The notes beneath the pieces are model-generated. The model made no database searches and was not told where the DNA came from. It saw only the letters and a program-made list of their open reading frames with translations. A stretch of DNA of 64,000 bases from Hyphomicrobium sp. (GTDB lineage Bacteria > Pseudomonadota > Alphaproteobacteria > Rhizobiales > Hyphomicrobiaceae): assembly GCA_003987725.1 (NCBI GenBank), contig RXJH01000010.1:186001-250000 (forward strand). Reading direction: 5' to 3'. The position numbers and the translations under genes are program-made. Positions 54,772-64,000 of the stretch are shown piece after piece. Every line of letters begins with the position of its first letter. Position 1 is the stretch's first letter.

Positions 54772-56151
54772 TTAGGCGCCTTTCGCGAGGCGCTCCTTCG
54801 TCAAGACTTTCGCAAGCTCGACCCCCGGCTGATCGAACGGATCGACGCCCAGCAGACGGCCTGCGAGAATCGTTTCGATCATAAAGTGCATCACGATCGC
54901 ACCGATGGTTTTTTCGTCGAGTTTTGCAATGTCGATTGTTCGCACCGGGCGGCCGACCTGGGCCAGAGCTTCCGGCATAGCGTGCGACTGGGCGGAGACG
55001 ATATCGCCGACGGTGTGGCCGCCGAGCATATCGGCGCCAGCGATGACCGCCAGGTCGCGATCAATCCGCGGGCCGACGCCCTCACTCGCGACGCGAACGA
55101 TGGTCAGATAATGCTCGCGCGGGCCGTCCATGAAGAGCTGGAGCTGGCTGTGCTGATCGAGGGGCCCAAGCGCGCCAAGCGGCGTCGTTCCCTCGCCGCC
55201 CTTGCCCAGGCTTTCCGCCCAGAGTTGCACGAACCATGCGGCGAGGCGTCCGAGCCGGTCGTTGTACGGCATCATGACGAGCGTCTTGATGCCCTTTTCT
55301 TTCGAGAGCGCGACGGCGGTCGCGGCACCGATGGCGGGTGCGAAATCCTGCGGTTTGCCCGATGCGAGGAGCGCGTCGACCACGCCTTTGGCGCCGGACC
55401 GGATGGCGCGCGGATCGAGGCCGCGGGCGATGGCGGGCATCAGGCCGACGTTGGTCAGGCACGAGAAGCGGCCGCCGATGCCGGTGTGATGCTCCAGCAG
55501 CGGAATGTTGAATTTCGAGAACAGGGATCTCAGGCCATTCGCCTTACCGGGCTTATCCGGCTCGGTGATGCCGAGGAAGAGTTTCGGGATTTGGGCTTCG
55601 AGACCGGCGGCCTTGACCGCCGTCAGCGCCGCGATGGCCTGCGCCAATGTCTCCGCCGTGCCGCCCGACTTCGACGTCACGATGAAGCGCGTCGTTGCGA
55701 GGTCGAGGGACTTGAGAACGCTCTCGAGCGTGGCGCCGTCGAGGTTGGCGTAAAATCTGGTGCGCGGGCGGTTGCGCTGACCCGGCAGGGCCACGCCTGC
55801 GATATTCCACCCTGCGAATTGGGCGAACAGTTCGCCGCCGAGGCTCGAGCCGCCGGTGCCGAAAAACACGATCGTCTTCGCGCCTTCGGAGAGCTTCGCG
55901 TACGCGGCTTCGGCATCGGCAATATCGCGCTCTTCCTCGGCGATCCGCAGAAGCGGGAGCTTGCCTGTCCGATAATCGTCTTTCAGCGCTTCGACGTGGG
56001 GGGCGATGCGGTCGACCCATGCGGAATGCTTGGACGGCGCGAGGCCATGTTCGCCAATCGCGCCTTCGAGACATCCGTCAATGCTCTGCCGAAACGCACT
56101 TTCTTCGTGCCGGTGCCCGTCTTGCATCGCCGCCCAACGCTCCTTGTTCAA
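54772..56151 (-). CDS. pgi: Glucose-6-phosphate isomerase
   Basis: A 459-aa sugar isomerase interconverting glucose-6-phosphate and fructose-6-phosphate. The sugar-phosphate site segments FFGTGGSSLGGELFAQF, VTSKSGGTAETLAQ and GIGGRFSCLTNVGL are clear, and the Lys/His region GPLDQHSQLQLFMDGP is present. It is shorter than E. coli Pgi (549 aa), as in a compact bacterial subgroup. A composite hairpin lies at its end. Confidence 0.92.
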   Translation of the reverse strand: MNKERWAAMQDGHRHEESAFRQSIDGCLEGAIGEHGLAPSKHSAWVDRIAPHVEALKDDYRTGKLPLLRIAEEERDIADAEAAYAKLSEGAKTIVFFGTGGSSLGGELFAQFAGWNIAGVALPGQRNRPRTRFYANLDGATLESVLKSLDLATTRFIVTSKSGGTAETLAQAIAALTAVKAAGLEAQIPKLFLGITEPDKPGKANGLRSLFSKFNIPLLEHHTGIGGRFSCLTNVGLMPAIARGLDPRAIRSGAKGVVDALLASGKPQDFAPAIGAATAVALSKEKGIKTLVMMPYNDRLGRLAAWFVQLWAESLGKGGEGTTPLGALGPLDQHSQLQLFMDGPREHYLTIVRVASEGVGPRIDRDLAVIAGADMLGGHTVGDIVSAQSHAMPEALAQVGRPVRTIDIAKLDEKTIGAIVMHFMIETILAGRLLGVDPFDQPGVELAKVLTKERLAKGA

Positions 56152-56240
56152 ATCTGTTCCGGCCTAGCCGATTTCAGATGTGCGGCCAAGAGCGCATCAT
56201 GGCGATGCGGCCGTTGCGCGGCGAGGATCCACCCCAGACA

Positions 56241-56266
56241 GTCATCCCCGCGCAGGCGGGGATGAC
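56241..56266. repeat. 26-bp perfect hairpin of the GTCATCC repeat type
   Basis: GTCATCCCCGC and GCGGGGATGAC form an 11-bp perfect stem with the loop GCAG. It lies 22 bases after the stop of the downstream M16 gene and can act as its terminator. Its ends match the larger dispersed repeats. Confidence 0.75.
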
Positions 56267-56287
56267 GTTTGTTGCGAAATACGAATT

Positions 56288-57706
56288 TTAGCCGCGATCG
56301 GGAACCGCGAGCGCCGGCTGCAGGGCCGCGGGCGAGGCCGACTTCAAACCGGCCGGCTTGCCAACGATCGTGACGACCAGATCGTCCGGCTTCAGAAGCC
56401 GGGCGGCGACGCGCTTCGCATCCTCGACCGTGACGGCATTGATCAGCTTGTTGCGGTTCTCGACATAATCCGGTCCGAAGCCTTCCTGCATCAGCCCCAA
56501 GAGCTGAGAGGCGATCTTCGAGTTCGTGTCGAAGCGCAACGCGTAAGAGCCAGTGAGATAGGCCTTGGCGGCATCGAGATCCTCTTTCGACGGACCGTTC
56601 TCGGCCATCTTCTTCAGCTCGTTGCGGATGATGTCGAGGCTCTCGCCCATCGCCGCGTTCTTCGTCGCGACGCTGCCGACGAGGATCGAGGTCTGCTGAT
56701 AGGGCTGAATGTAGGTGTAGACGGAATAGGCAAGGCCGCGCTTCTCGCGCACCTCTTCCATCAGCTTCGCCGAGAAGCCGCCGCCACCCAGGATGTGGTT
56801 GACGACGAATGCCGTGATGAAATCGGGATCCTTGCGCGGCATCGCGCCGAGCCCGAACACGGCGACCGATTGCGGCACACCCATCTCGACGATCTTCTGG
56901 CTGCCGCCCTTCGCCGGTTCCGTCTGCGCGACGGGGATGAGATTGGCCTTCTCGGGCAAAGCGCCGAACACATCGTCGATGAGCTTGCCGAGCTGCTCCG
57001 GCGTGATATCGCCGACGGCGACGACCTTCAGGTTGTCACGCGCGAACGTGCGCTTGTGATAATCGAGTAGATCTTCGCGCGTAATCTTCGAGACCGTTTC
57101 CACCGTGCCGTTCGACGGGCGCGCATAGGGATGTCCCGGGAAAGCCTGCGCGTACCATTCGCGCATCGCGACCTTCTCGGGGTCTTTGTCGGCGTAGATC
57201 AGGTTGGCGATGAGCTGCTGGCGAATACGTTCGACGGCGTCGGTGTCGAAGCGCGGCTTCTGCACGGAAAGCTTGAGGAGATCGACGGCCTTGTCGCGGT
57301 TTGCCGACAGCGTTTCGAACGATCCGTAAAGCGAATCCTTGCTGTCGTCGTAGCTCATGCGCATGGCGATATCTTCCATGCGCTCCTGGTATTCCTGGGA
57401 TTTGATGTCGCCAGCGCCCTCATCCATCATCGCAGTGAGGAAGTTGGAGAGCCCCTCCTTGCCCGGCGGGTCCTGTGTGTTGCCGCCGTCGAAGGCGTAG
57501 CGCAACGAGATGAGCGGAACGCTGTGCTCTTCGACGAGCCAAGCTTCAATTCCGCCGGGTGATTTGATTTTCTGAATGTTCATTGCGGCTGCTTGGTGAC
57601 TGACGGATGCGGTGAACAACACAGCCAGCACCGGAAGGGCCAAGGCGATGTTGAGACGGACTGCTTTGCGAGCAAGCACAGCAGCCGTTCGATAAAAACC
57701 TATCAT
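56288..57706 (-). CDS. M16 family protein without zinc motif (partner subunit)
   Basis: A 472-aa secreted or periplasmic M16 peptidase homologue with an N-terminal hydrophobic segment. The HxxEH zinc motif is absent; the matching place reads GLSNFLTAMMDEGAGD. It does keep KRGLAYSVYTY, the C-terminal Arg/Tyr region that completes the active site in heterodimers. This is the pattern of PqqG or mitochondrial MPP-alpha. The ATG at 57706 is chosen for GAGG at eight bases; a GTG three codons earlier overlaps the upstream gene's stop. Confidence 0.88.
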   Translation of the reverse strand: MIGFYRTAAVLARKAVRLNIALALPVLAVLFTASVSHQAAAMNIQKIKSPGGIEAWLVEEHSVPLISLRYAFDGGNTQDPPGKEGLSNFLTAMMDEGAGDIKSQEYQERMEDIAMRMSYDDSKDSLYGSFETLSANRDKAVDLLKLSVQKPRFDTDAVERIRQQLIANLIYADKDPEKVAMREWYAQAFPGHPYARPSNGTVETVSKITREDLLDYHKRTFARDNLKVVAVGDITPEQLGKLIDDVFGALPEKANLIPVAQTEPAKGGSQKIVEMGVPQSVAVFGLGAMPRKDPDFITAFVVNHILGGGGFSAKLMEEVREKRGLAYSVYTYIQPYQQTSILVGSVATKNAAMGESLDIIRNELKKMAENGPSKEDLDAAKAYLTGSYALRFDTNSKIASQLLGLMQEGFGPDYVENRNKLINAVTVEDAKRVAARLLKPDDLVVTIVGKPAGLKSASPAALQPALAVPDRG

Positions 57707-57711
57707 CAATT

Positions 57712-59127
57712 TCACCTCAATTCGCCGGACGGTGATGGGGCGGGAAGATCTTCGGCCTGCGCGACGCCGGACTGATCAGGAATGAGATAGCCGGTAACCG
57801 AGTCCTTGAGATCGAGATACTTGGCGGCGACTTTCTTGACGTCGTCTGCCGTCACCTTCGAGATGTTCGCGGGCCAGGCCTCGACGTCGGCGACGGTGCG
57901 GCCGACCGCAAGGTTCCAGCCGTAGCGGCGCGCCAGCGTCGCCTGGTTGTCGCTGTCGTAGACGTAGTCGGCGAGGTAGCTGTTCTTGGCGCGGGTCAGC
58001 TCGGTGTCGGTGACGCCGTTCTTGACGATGTTGGCCAGAACGTCGTCGGCCGCGGCCTCGACCTTCTCCAGCGGCACGCCGTCGGCGGCAACCGCGTAGA
58101 GCGAGATCGTTCCGCCATCGAGGCCGTAACCGGAATAGTCACCGCCTGCGCTCGACGCGAGTTTCGATTCAACGACAAGCTTCTTGTAGATGCGGCTGGT
58201 CGAGCCCGAGCCTGCGATCTTCATCAGGATGTCGAGCGCTTCCGCTTCACCGGGCTTAGCCGTGACATAGCTCGGCGTCTGATAATAGCGCTGGAATGAG
58301 TAGTTGCCGGCGCGCGGATCTTTGAGCGTCAAGCGCCGTGGCACGAGCTGCGGCGGATCGGTCGGCCGCTGGCGCGTGGCCGGCACGGTCGGGTTCGCGG
58401 GGATCTTGCCGTAGGTCTCATCCGCGAGCTTGCGAACTTCGTCGGCCGTTACGTCGCCCGAGACGACGAGAATGGCGTTGTTCGGCGCGTAATAGTGCTT
58501 GTAGAAATCGAGCGCGTTCTGGCGCGAGAGCTTCGCCATCTCGTGGTACCAGCCGATGACCGGCTTGCCGTAGGGATGGTTCTGATAGAGCGCCGCGTTC
58601 ATCTGCTCATCGAGGATCGACGACGGATTGTTCTCGATGCGCGAGCGGCGTTCCTCGAGAATAACGTCGCGCTCGGTGAGCACTTCCTTTTCATCGAGGC
58701 GAAGATGGACCATGCGGTCGGCTTCCATCTCCATCATCTTGCCAAGACGGTCTTTCGAGACGCGCTGGAAGTAGGCGGTCGCGTCGTTGCCGGTGAAGGC
58801 ATTGTCCTGGCCGCCGAGGCGTCCGACGATCTTCGAGAATTCGCCGACCGGAATCTTGTCCGTCGACTTGAACATCAGATGCTCGAGGAAGTGGGCGATG
58901 CCGGAGGTTCCGCGCACTTCGTCCGCGGCGCCGACCCTGTACCACACCATGTGCGTGACGACGGGCGAGCGGTGGTCGGGGATTACGACCACGTCCATGC
59001 CGTTCGCGAGTTTGAACTCGGTAGCGCGGGTCGTGCCGTCGGCGGCGTGGGCTTGTGGGTTCACTGCGAGCATGAGCATTGCCAATAGGGTTAAGAGGCT
59101 AAATCGGGAGGACGTCGCAAGACGCAT
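57712..59127 (-). CDS. M16 zinc metallopeptidase (catalytic subunit)
   Basis: A 471-aa peptidase with a signal peptide ending near QAHAA. The inverted zinc motif HFLEH (His79, Glu82, His83) and the downstream glutamates in TERDVILEERRSR are present. It should cleave peptides in the periplasm with the following M16 gene as partner. AAGGA precedes the ATG by nine bases. The substrate is unknown; no pqq genes are nearby. Confidence 0.92.
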   Translation of the reverse strand: MRLATSSRFSLLTLLAMLMLAVNPQAHAADGTTRATEFKLANGMDVVVIPDHRSPVVTHMVWYRVGAADEVRGTSGIAHFLEHLMFKSTDKIPVGEFSKIVGRLGGQDNAFTGNDATAYFQRVSKDRLGKMMEMEADRMVHLRLDEKEVLTERDVILEERRSRIENNPSSILDEQMNAALYQNHPYGKPVIGWYHEMAKLSRQNALDFYKHYYAPNNAILVVSGDVTADEVRKLADETYGKIPANPTVPATRQRPTDPPQLVPRRLTLKDPRAGNYSFQRYYQTPSYVTAKPGEAEALDILMKIAGSGSTSRIYKKLVVESKLASSAGGDYSGYGLDGGTISLYAVAADGVPLEKVEAAADDVLANIVKNGVTDTELTRAKNSYLADYVYDSDNQATLARRYGWNLAVGRTVADVEAWPANISKVTADDVKKVAAKYLDLKDSVTGYLIPDQSGVAQAEDLPAPSPSGELR

Positions 59128-59375
59128 TATGGCGATCCTTAGAACCGTAAGCGTTAAAGCGCTGCCTGACGTTTTTCATCCTAAACCGAAATCCGGTACC
59201 GGGGATTAGTTTGATCCGCGTGGGATGTTCGTCAGTGCAAAAAGTTTCGCCAATGAGCGGCATTCGATGAATGAAAGTCAAATGACAAGGCGTTCATCTC
59301 GGGTCGCAAACATGCCTACCAATCGGCATCATCATGCGGCGGAAAAGAATTGATTATGGGGCGGACAAACAGAAC

Positions 59376-59846
59376 TTACTGGCTCTGCGAATCGTCGTCG
59401 CCGTTATCGGTCGATCCGGTCGTCCAATTCTTGACCGCGTTGAAGATCGACGGCTTGCACGGGCCTAGCGGTCCGGCGGCGGAATCGGCGGAGTCATCGC
59501 CGCGAGCCTTCGGTTCTTCATAGTTTGTCTTGCAGTATGCATCCTGCTGTCTTTGCAGCTCGGCCTGCGACACCTTCAACTTCTTGTCGGGGTCTTGGAT
59601 TTCGGCGAGCGTCGGCTGTTCGGCCTTGCCGCTACCCGGTGGCGGGAGGGCCTCGAGGCCCGGCGGCACAACAAGAGGCTGACGCACAGCCATCTTGGGA
59701 TCACCTTTCGGGGCGCCATCGCCATTCAAGCCCATGGCGTCGAAAACCTTGCCATTGAGCTGAACGCCATCAAAACCGCCGCAGCCCGCCATGAACAGCG
59801 AAAGCGCGATGGCAAGACCGATTTTGTGCACCGAATTCAATGACAT
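59376..59846 (-). CDS. Putative lipoprotein
   Basis: A 156-aa protein with a lipobox LFMAGC, so Cys22 should be lipidated after cleavage by LspA, which is encoded just upstream. The mature part is Pro/Asp/Ser-rich and low in structure apart from a short charged helix (KKLKVSQAELQRQQDAYC). It includes three further cysteines or near-cysteine positions late in the chain. Such a lipoprotein between lspA and the M16 pair recurs in alphaproteobacteria. Its function is unknown. The 248 bases downstream hold no gene. Confidence 0.78.
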   Translation of the reverse strand: MSLNSVHKIGLAIALSLFMAGCGGFDGVQLNGKVFDAMGLNGDGAPKGDPKMAVRQPLVVPPGLEALPPPGSGKAEQPTLAEIQDPDKKLKVSQAELQRQQDAYCKTNYEEPKARGDDSADSAAGPLGPCKPSIFNAVKNWTTGSTDNGDDDSQSQ

Positions 59847-59908
59847 GCTTATTTGCCCGTGTCTTCGACCGACACGCCCCCGAGCCCGGATAAGCCGACT
59901 TTGCGGCG

Positions 59909-60418
59909 CTAATGCGACTCGCCCCTGAATGACTCATACAACAGGCCAATGACGCCAGCAACGATAGCTACGTCGGCGACATTAAAGACATACCAGTGGA
60001 AACCGAAGGCGTGCAGCGAGATGAAATCAGCGACGCCGCCGATTCGCAGGCGGTCGATGGCGTTGCCAATTGCGCCGCCGATGATCAGGCCAAGGCTAAC
60101 CGCCATCAGCCGGCTCCCCTTGCTCCAATTCAACCAGAACCAGAGGCAGGCGCTCGCCAGAACCGCGAACGCGACCAGCATGTATTGGCCCTCGGCGCTT
60201 TCCTGATTGAACAGCGAATAGCTGACGCCGATGTTCTTCACGAACACCAGATCGAGAAACGGCGTGATCTCGACGCGGCCCTTCGCCTCGATGCCGTAGA
60301 TCTCCAGCATCCAGAACTTGTGCGCCTGATCGACGGCCACCGTCGCGACGAGGACAACGAGCGCCAGCAGCGCCCATCTGCTCCAGACGACGCTTCTCGA
60401 CTCCGCCACCTCGCTCAT
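59909..60418 (-). CDS. lspA: Lipoprotein signal peptidase
   Basis: A 169-aa inner-membrane aspartyl protease that cleaves prolipoprotein signal peptides. Four membrane helices are visible. The catalytic Asp residues lie in [15 protein letters not shown] and [11 protein letters not shown]. It overlaps the ileS stop by four bases, the conserved ileS-lspA arrangement. Confidence 0.95.
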   Translation of the reverse strand: MSEVAESRSVVWSRWALLALVVLVATVAVDQAHKFWMLEIYGIEAKGRVEITPFLDLVFVKNIGVSYSLFNQESAEGQYMLVAFAVLASACLWFWLNWSKGSRLMAVSLGLIIGGAIGNAIDRLRIGGVADFISLHAFGFHWYVFNVADVAIVAGVIGLLYESFRGESH

Positions 60419-63400
60419 GCCGTCCCTCCGGAATCGATCTCGCGCATGGCTGCCGCATCACGCGCCGACAGCTCAGGATAATCGGGATCGGAGCCGACGT
60501 CTTTGGTGATGCGCCACGAGCGCGCGCACTTCCTGCCTTCCGCGCGTTTGACGACGACGCCGACACCGGGCTCGTTCGGGAGCGTGAACGCGCCTTCCGG
60601 CGGCTGCTGGGTCGAAATCGAAATGTCAGACGTGATCGAAACTTCCGCCATATCGACACCGTCGAGCCCCGACATCAGATCGGGATCGGTGACGTAGACA
60701 TCGGGCGCCGCTTCGAGTGACGAGCCGATTTTCTTTTCCGCGCGGGCGATTTCGAGAGCGCCGGTGACGACGCTTCTGACTTCCTTCACCCGATCCCACT
60801 TGGCGGCGAGATTGTCGTCGCGCCATTCGCGCGGGATTTTCGGGAACGGCAGCAGATGCACGCTTTCTGCTTCATCGGGGCGGTAGAGAAGCCATGCTTC
60901 TTCCGCCGTGAACGAAAGAATCGGCGCCAGCCACCGGATCAGCGTGTCGCAGAGTTTGTCGATAACGGTCAGCGCAGCCTTTCGCTTCATGCTCGACGGC
61001 GCTTCGCAATAGAGCGCGTCTTTCCGAATGTCGAAATAGAACGCCGACAGCTCGGTGTTCATGAACTGCGACAGCAGGCCGACGATCTTGCGATAGTCGT
61101 AATGTTCGTAGGCCTTGCGGATGTCGTGATCGAGCTCGGCGAGACGATGCAGCATCAGCCGTTCGAGTTCGAACGGCTTCATGTCCTTCAGGCTTACGGC
61201 ATCCTCGGGCTTGAAATGCGCGAGCGCGCCAAGCATCCAGCGCAGCGTGTTCCTCAGCTTGCGGTAGGTTTCGGAGAACGTCTTCAGGATTTCGCCGCCG
61301 ATGCGGAGATCATCGGAATAATCGGAAGCCGCCACCCAGAGCCGCAGTATGTCGGCACCGGACTTCGACATCACGTCCTGCGGCGCGACGACGTTGCCGA
61401 CCGACTTCGCCATCTTCTGCCCCTTCTCATCGAGGACGAAGCCGTGTGTCAGCACGATGTCGTATGGCGCTTCTCCGCGCGTGCCGCAGCTTTCGAGAAG
61501 CGACGAGTGGAACCAGCCGCGATGCTGGTCGGAACCTTCGAGGTACATGACCCGGTCCTGACCGCCGTCGCGTTTGCGCTTCAGGCCTTTGAAGCCGGGG
61601 AAGGCCGTCGGGTCTTCCAGCGTGAAGGCATGCGTCGCACCTGAATCAAACCAGACGTCGAGCACGTCCTTGACCTGCTCCCACTTTTTGAGATCTTTCG
61701 CGGGAACGAAGCCTTTGAGGAAGCGCTCCTTGGCGCCCTCCTCGAACCAGACGTCGGCGCCCTTTTCGGCGAAGGCCTTTTCGATGCGGGCAGATAGTTC
61801 TTCCGACTTTTCAAAGCCCGGTCCGGGGATGACCTGATCGGTCTCCGTATTGCGGAAGACGGTGATCGGCACGCCCCAGGCGCGCTGCCGCGACACGACC
61901 CAATCGGGCCGGTTCTCGATCATGCCGGTGATGCGGTTCTCGCCCGCTTCCGGCACCCATGCGACGCGCTTGATTTCATCGAGCGCGATCTGGCGAAGGC
62001 TCGGTGCGTTGTGATTTCTTCTGATCGCGTCGGCAGAATCGCCTTCGGAGCGCTGGTCATCGAGCGCGGAAAGCGGCTTATCCATCGCGATGAACCACTG
62101 CGGCGTGTTGCGGAATATGACCGGCTTCTTCGAACGCCACGAGTGCGGATACTGATGCTTCAGGCGCCCGCGCGCGATGATGTTACCGGCTTCGGCCAGC
62201 GCCTTGATCACGGCGTCGTTGGCATCGCCCTTGTCGCCGTTGTCCTTCAGCACGCGCTTGCCTTCGAAGCCCGGCGCGGCTTTCGTCATTACGCCGTCGG
62301 CGTCGACGGTGAACGGCACGGTCGTGTCGATATCGCGATCGCGCAGTGCTTTCTGGTTCTTGATCCAGATGATGTAGTCGTCGGCGCCGTGGCCGGGCGC
62401 GGTATGGACGAAGCCCGTACCCGTGTCGTCGGTCACGTGATCGCCATCGAGGAGTGGGACGTCGAACGTGTAGCCCAGATCGCGCAGCGGATGCTCGCAG
62501 ACGAGATGATTGAGTTCGAAAGCGCTGACACCCTCGCGCTTTTCATAGGCTTCGACCTTCGCCGCTTTCATCACATCGGCGGCGAGCTTGTCGGCCAGGA
62601 TGTAGCGATCGCCCTTCTTCGCCCAATTGTTTTCCGGCGCTGCGGTCACTTCGTAGAGGCCGTACTGGATGCGCGACGAGAAGCTGATTGCGCGGTTGCC
62701 GGGGATCGTCCACGGCGTCGTAGTCCAGATGACGACGGATGCACCGTCGAGGTCTTCGGGCGTCTGCTCGGGATGGATCTCCGGTGGGATGTCCTTTTCC
62801 GCGGGCTCTTCGCTGACGGGCCGCGGCTTCACCGGAAACTTCACCCAGATCATGTCGGACTGATAGTCCTGGTATTCGACCTCGGCTTCGGCCAGGGCGG
62901 TCTTCTCGACGACGCTCCACATGACTGGCTTCGAGCCGCGATAGAGCTGGCCGGTCGCCGCGAACTTCATCAGCTCGCGGGCGATGATTGATTCAGCGCG
63001 ATAGTCCATCGTCGAATAGGGGCGCTCCCAATCGCCGACGACGCCCAGGCGTTTGAACTCGTCGCGCTGGATGTTCAGCCAATGGGCGGCGAACTTGCGG
63101 CACTCGTCGCGGAAGGCATTGATGGCGGTGGGATCGGAGAAGTTCGGCTTCTCCTTGCCCTTGGCGCGATACTGCTCCTCGATCTTCCATTCGATCGGCA
63201 GGCCGTGGCAATCCCAGCCCGGCACGTAGTTGGAATCATGGCCGAGCATCTGCTGCGATTTGACGACGAGATCCTTCAGGATCTTGTTGAGCGCGTGGCC
63301 GATGTGGATGTTGCCGTTGGCGTAGGGCGGGCCATCGTGCAGCGTGAACTTCACACGGCCTTTCGACTGCGTGCGCAGCTTTTCATAGAGGCCGATTTCG

Positions 63401-63564
63401 TCCCAGCGCTTCAGAAGCTTCGGCTCGAGTTCCGGCAATCCGGCGCGCATCGGAAAGTCCGTCTGCGGCAGGTAGAGCGTCTTGCCCCAGTCGCGGCCGC
63501 CCTCGGCCGGCGAAGCTTCAGTTGCAGCGCCAGCTTTTCCGGCAGCCTTTGAGTCTTTCGACAT
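60415..63564 (-). CDS. ileS: Isoleucine--tRNA ligase
   Basis: A class I synthetase of 1049 aa charging tRNA-Ile, with an editing domain. The HIGH motif is in [11 protein letters not shown], and the KMSKS loop reads KMAKS ([10 protein letters not shown]). The [11 protein letters not shown] segment and the editing-domain [10 protein letters not shown] are typical. The C-terminal zinc-binding region is degenerate: CARS and ELSARDA stand where two CxxC pairs are normally found. An acidic and Ala-rich N-terminal leader precedes the core. Confidence 0.95.
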   Translation of the reverse strand: MSKDSKAAGKAGAATEASPAEGGRDWGKTLYLPQTDFPMRAGLPELEPKLLKRWDEIGLYEKLRTQSKGRVKFTLHDGPPYANGNIHIGHALNKILKDLVVKSQQMLGHDSNYVPGWDCHGLPIEWKIEEQYRAKGKEKPNFSDPTAINAFRDECRKFAAHWLNIQRDEFKRLGVVGDWERPYSTMDYRAESIIARELMKFAATGQLYRGSKPVMWSVVEKTALAEAEVEYQDYQSDMIWVKFPVKPRPVSEEPAEKDIPPEIHPEQTPEDLDGASVVIWTTTPWTIPGNRAISFSSRIQYGLYEVTAAPENNWAKKGDRYILADKLAADVMKAAKVEAYEKREGVSAFELNHLVCEHPLRDLGYTFDVPLLDGDHVTDDTGTGFVHTAPGHGADDYIIWIKNQKALRDRDIDTTVPFTVDADGVMTKAAPGFEGKRVLKDNGDKGDANDAVIKALAEAGNIIARGRLKHQYPHSWRSKKPVIFRNTPQWFIAMDKPLSALDDQRSEGDSADAIRRNHNAPSLRQIALDEIKRVAWVPEAGENRITGMIENRPDWVVSRQRAWGVPITVFRNTETDQVIPGPGFEKSEELSARIEKAFAEKGADVWFEEGAKERFLKGFVPAKDLKKWEQVKDVLDVWFDSGATHAFTLEDPTAFPGFKGLKRKRDGGQDRVMYLEGSDQHRGWFHSSLLESCGTRGEAPYDIVLTHGFVLDEKGQKMAKSVGNVVAPQDVMSKSGADILRLWVAASDYSDDLRIGGEILKTFSETYRKLRNTLRWMLGALAHFKPEDAVSLKDMKPFELERLMLHRLAELDHDIRKAYEHYDYRKIVGLLSQFMNTELSAFYFDIRKDALYCEAPSSMKRKAALTVIDKLCDTLIRWLAPILSFTAEEAWLLYRPDEAESVHLLPFPKIPREWRDDNLAAKWDRVKEVRSVVTGALEIARAEKKIGSSLEAAPDVYVTDPDLMSGLDGVDMAEVSITSDISISTQQPPEGAFTLPNEPGVGVVVKRAEGRKCARSWRITKDVGSDPDYPELSARDAAAMREIDSGGTA

Positions 63565-63644
63565 CGGTTAAACTTTCAAATCCAATGGAAATCTGCGCGG
63601 GTTCTAGCAACTGCACCGGGCGTTAGCAAAGGCTGCCCAATACC

Positions 63645-63788
63645 GTCATCCTTGAACGGGCGAGCCTGCGAGGCCGTTCGGGGATCCAGCGTAAATTGTG
63701 CCGCAGGCCCAATATTGTGTCTTCGACGAGTCTTGTGCTGGATTCCCGGGCTTCGATGAGCCGGTTGGCGCCCTCGCCCGAGGATGAT
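63645..63788 (-). repeat. Dispersed palindromic repeat, copy C (inverted)
   Basis: A 144-bp unit that is roughly the reverse complement of the copy at 47448-47590. Shared blocks include GCGAGGCCGTTCGGGGATCC, CCCAATATTGTGTCTTCGAC and CCCGGGCTTCGATG. It lies between ribF and ileS. The 80 bases left of it, up to the ileS start, hold no gene. Confidence 0.86.
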
Positions 63789-63792
63789 GAAT

Positions 63793-64000
63793 TCAAGCTT
63801 TCGCCAGCACCGCCTGCACCTTGGCGATGTCTTCGTCCATTTGGGCGACAAGTTCGTCGACCGAGTGGAATTTGCGGTCACCGCGTATGAAGTCGATGAA
63901 TTCGACCTCCATCTCGCGGCCGTAGAGGTCGCCGCTGAAATCGAACAGGTAGACTTCGAGGACGGGCATGCCATCGTCGAAGGTCGGCCTGGTGCCGAGA
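63793..64000 (-). CDS. ribF: Riboflavin kinase/FAD synthetase, C-terminal part (5' end outside window)
   Basis: The last 69 codons of a minus-strand gene that runs out of the window. The peptide LGTRPTFDDG, then LEVYLFDFSGDLYGREMEV and FIDFIRGDRKFHSVDELVAQ, is the C-terminus of the riboflavin kinase domain of RibF. The enzyme makes FMN and then FAD. The order ribF-ileS-lspA agrees with other bacteria, although here a palindromic repeat separates ribF from ileS. Confidence 0.9.
   Translation of the reverse strand, partial: LGTRPTFDDGMPVLEVYLFDFSGDLYGREMEVEFIDFIRGDRKFHSVDELVAQMDEDIAKVQAVLAKA

Noticed and set aside
1-64000. tRNA, rRNA, CRISPR, insertion sequence or prophage
   Set aside because: I found no cloverleaf, spaced direct-repeat array, transposase, integrase or phage structural gene while reading the window.

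Overview
The window looks like chromosomal DNA from an alphaproteobacterium of the Hyphomicrobiales (Rhizobiales), possibly Hyphomicrobium or a relative. The basis is high-GC coding sequence with typical alphaproteobacterial neighbourhoods: DUF4170-MsbA-KdtA-LpxK-DUF2093-XseA-PurD, RibF-IleS-LspA-lipoprotein-M16-M16, HisS-HisZ-HisG, and an Irr-box-like site before bacterioferritin. The genus is an inference. I see no rRNA, tRNA, CRISPR array, insertion sequence or prophage. About 58 genes are supported; the first and last are cut by the window edges.

Region 1 (1-12.9 kb) is about uptake and catabolism of polyamine-type cations. A plus-strand operon (binding protein, ATPase, two permeases, short-chain dehydrogenase) converges on a minus-strand cluster with the E. 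coli ydcSTUV-patD order: binding protein, ATPase, two permeases, gamma-aminobutyraldehyde dehydrogenase. A phosphotransferase-fold kinase and an AraC-type regulator follow. In both transporter operons a hairpin separates the binding-protein gene from the ATPase gene.

Region 2 (12.9-19.4 kb) holds a short ModE-like regulator convergent with modABC, whose ModC lacks the usual C-terminal TOBE domain. Next are a nitrilase with a MocR-type regulator, divergent from a DUF983 membrane protein and a pyroglutamyl peptidase. CATACAT motifs fill the space between the divergent genes.

Region 3 (19.4-35.8 kb) has recQ on the plus strand, then a long minus-strand run: rsmE, gshA, a small six-cysteine secreted protein, glcDEF coupled to cobT-cobS, a CelD-like acetyltransferase and hisS-hisZ-hisG. 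The pcp-recQ gap holds an unusual pair of stem-loops with six-G apical loops.

Region 4 (35.8-49.6 kb) is envelope and housekeeping: ubiA, DUF4170, an MsbA-like exporter, a dual-specificity phosphatase, one ORF joining a DUF374 acyltransferase to Kdo transferase, lpxK, DUF2093, xseA, purD, a patatin-like phospholipase, tadA, rluB and rsmD.

Region 5 (49.6-64 kb) has a DUF2239 gene whose promoter carries two palindromic operator-like sites, a FucP-type sugar transporter, bfd-bfr iron storage, mutL, pgi, a complementary pair of M16 peptidases, a lipoprotein, lspA, ileS and the 3' end of ribF. Three copies of a roughly 143-bp palindromic repeat and two smaller relatives are scattered in intergenic positions.

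The best candidates for something new are the twin G6-loop hairpins, DUF2239 as a possible ribbon-helix-helix autoregulator, the DUF374-KdtA fusion, the MITE-like repeat family and the CATACAT array. No single large undescribed system stands out.
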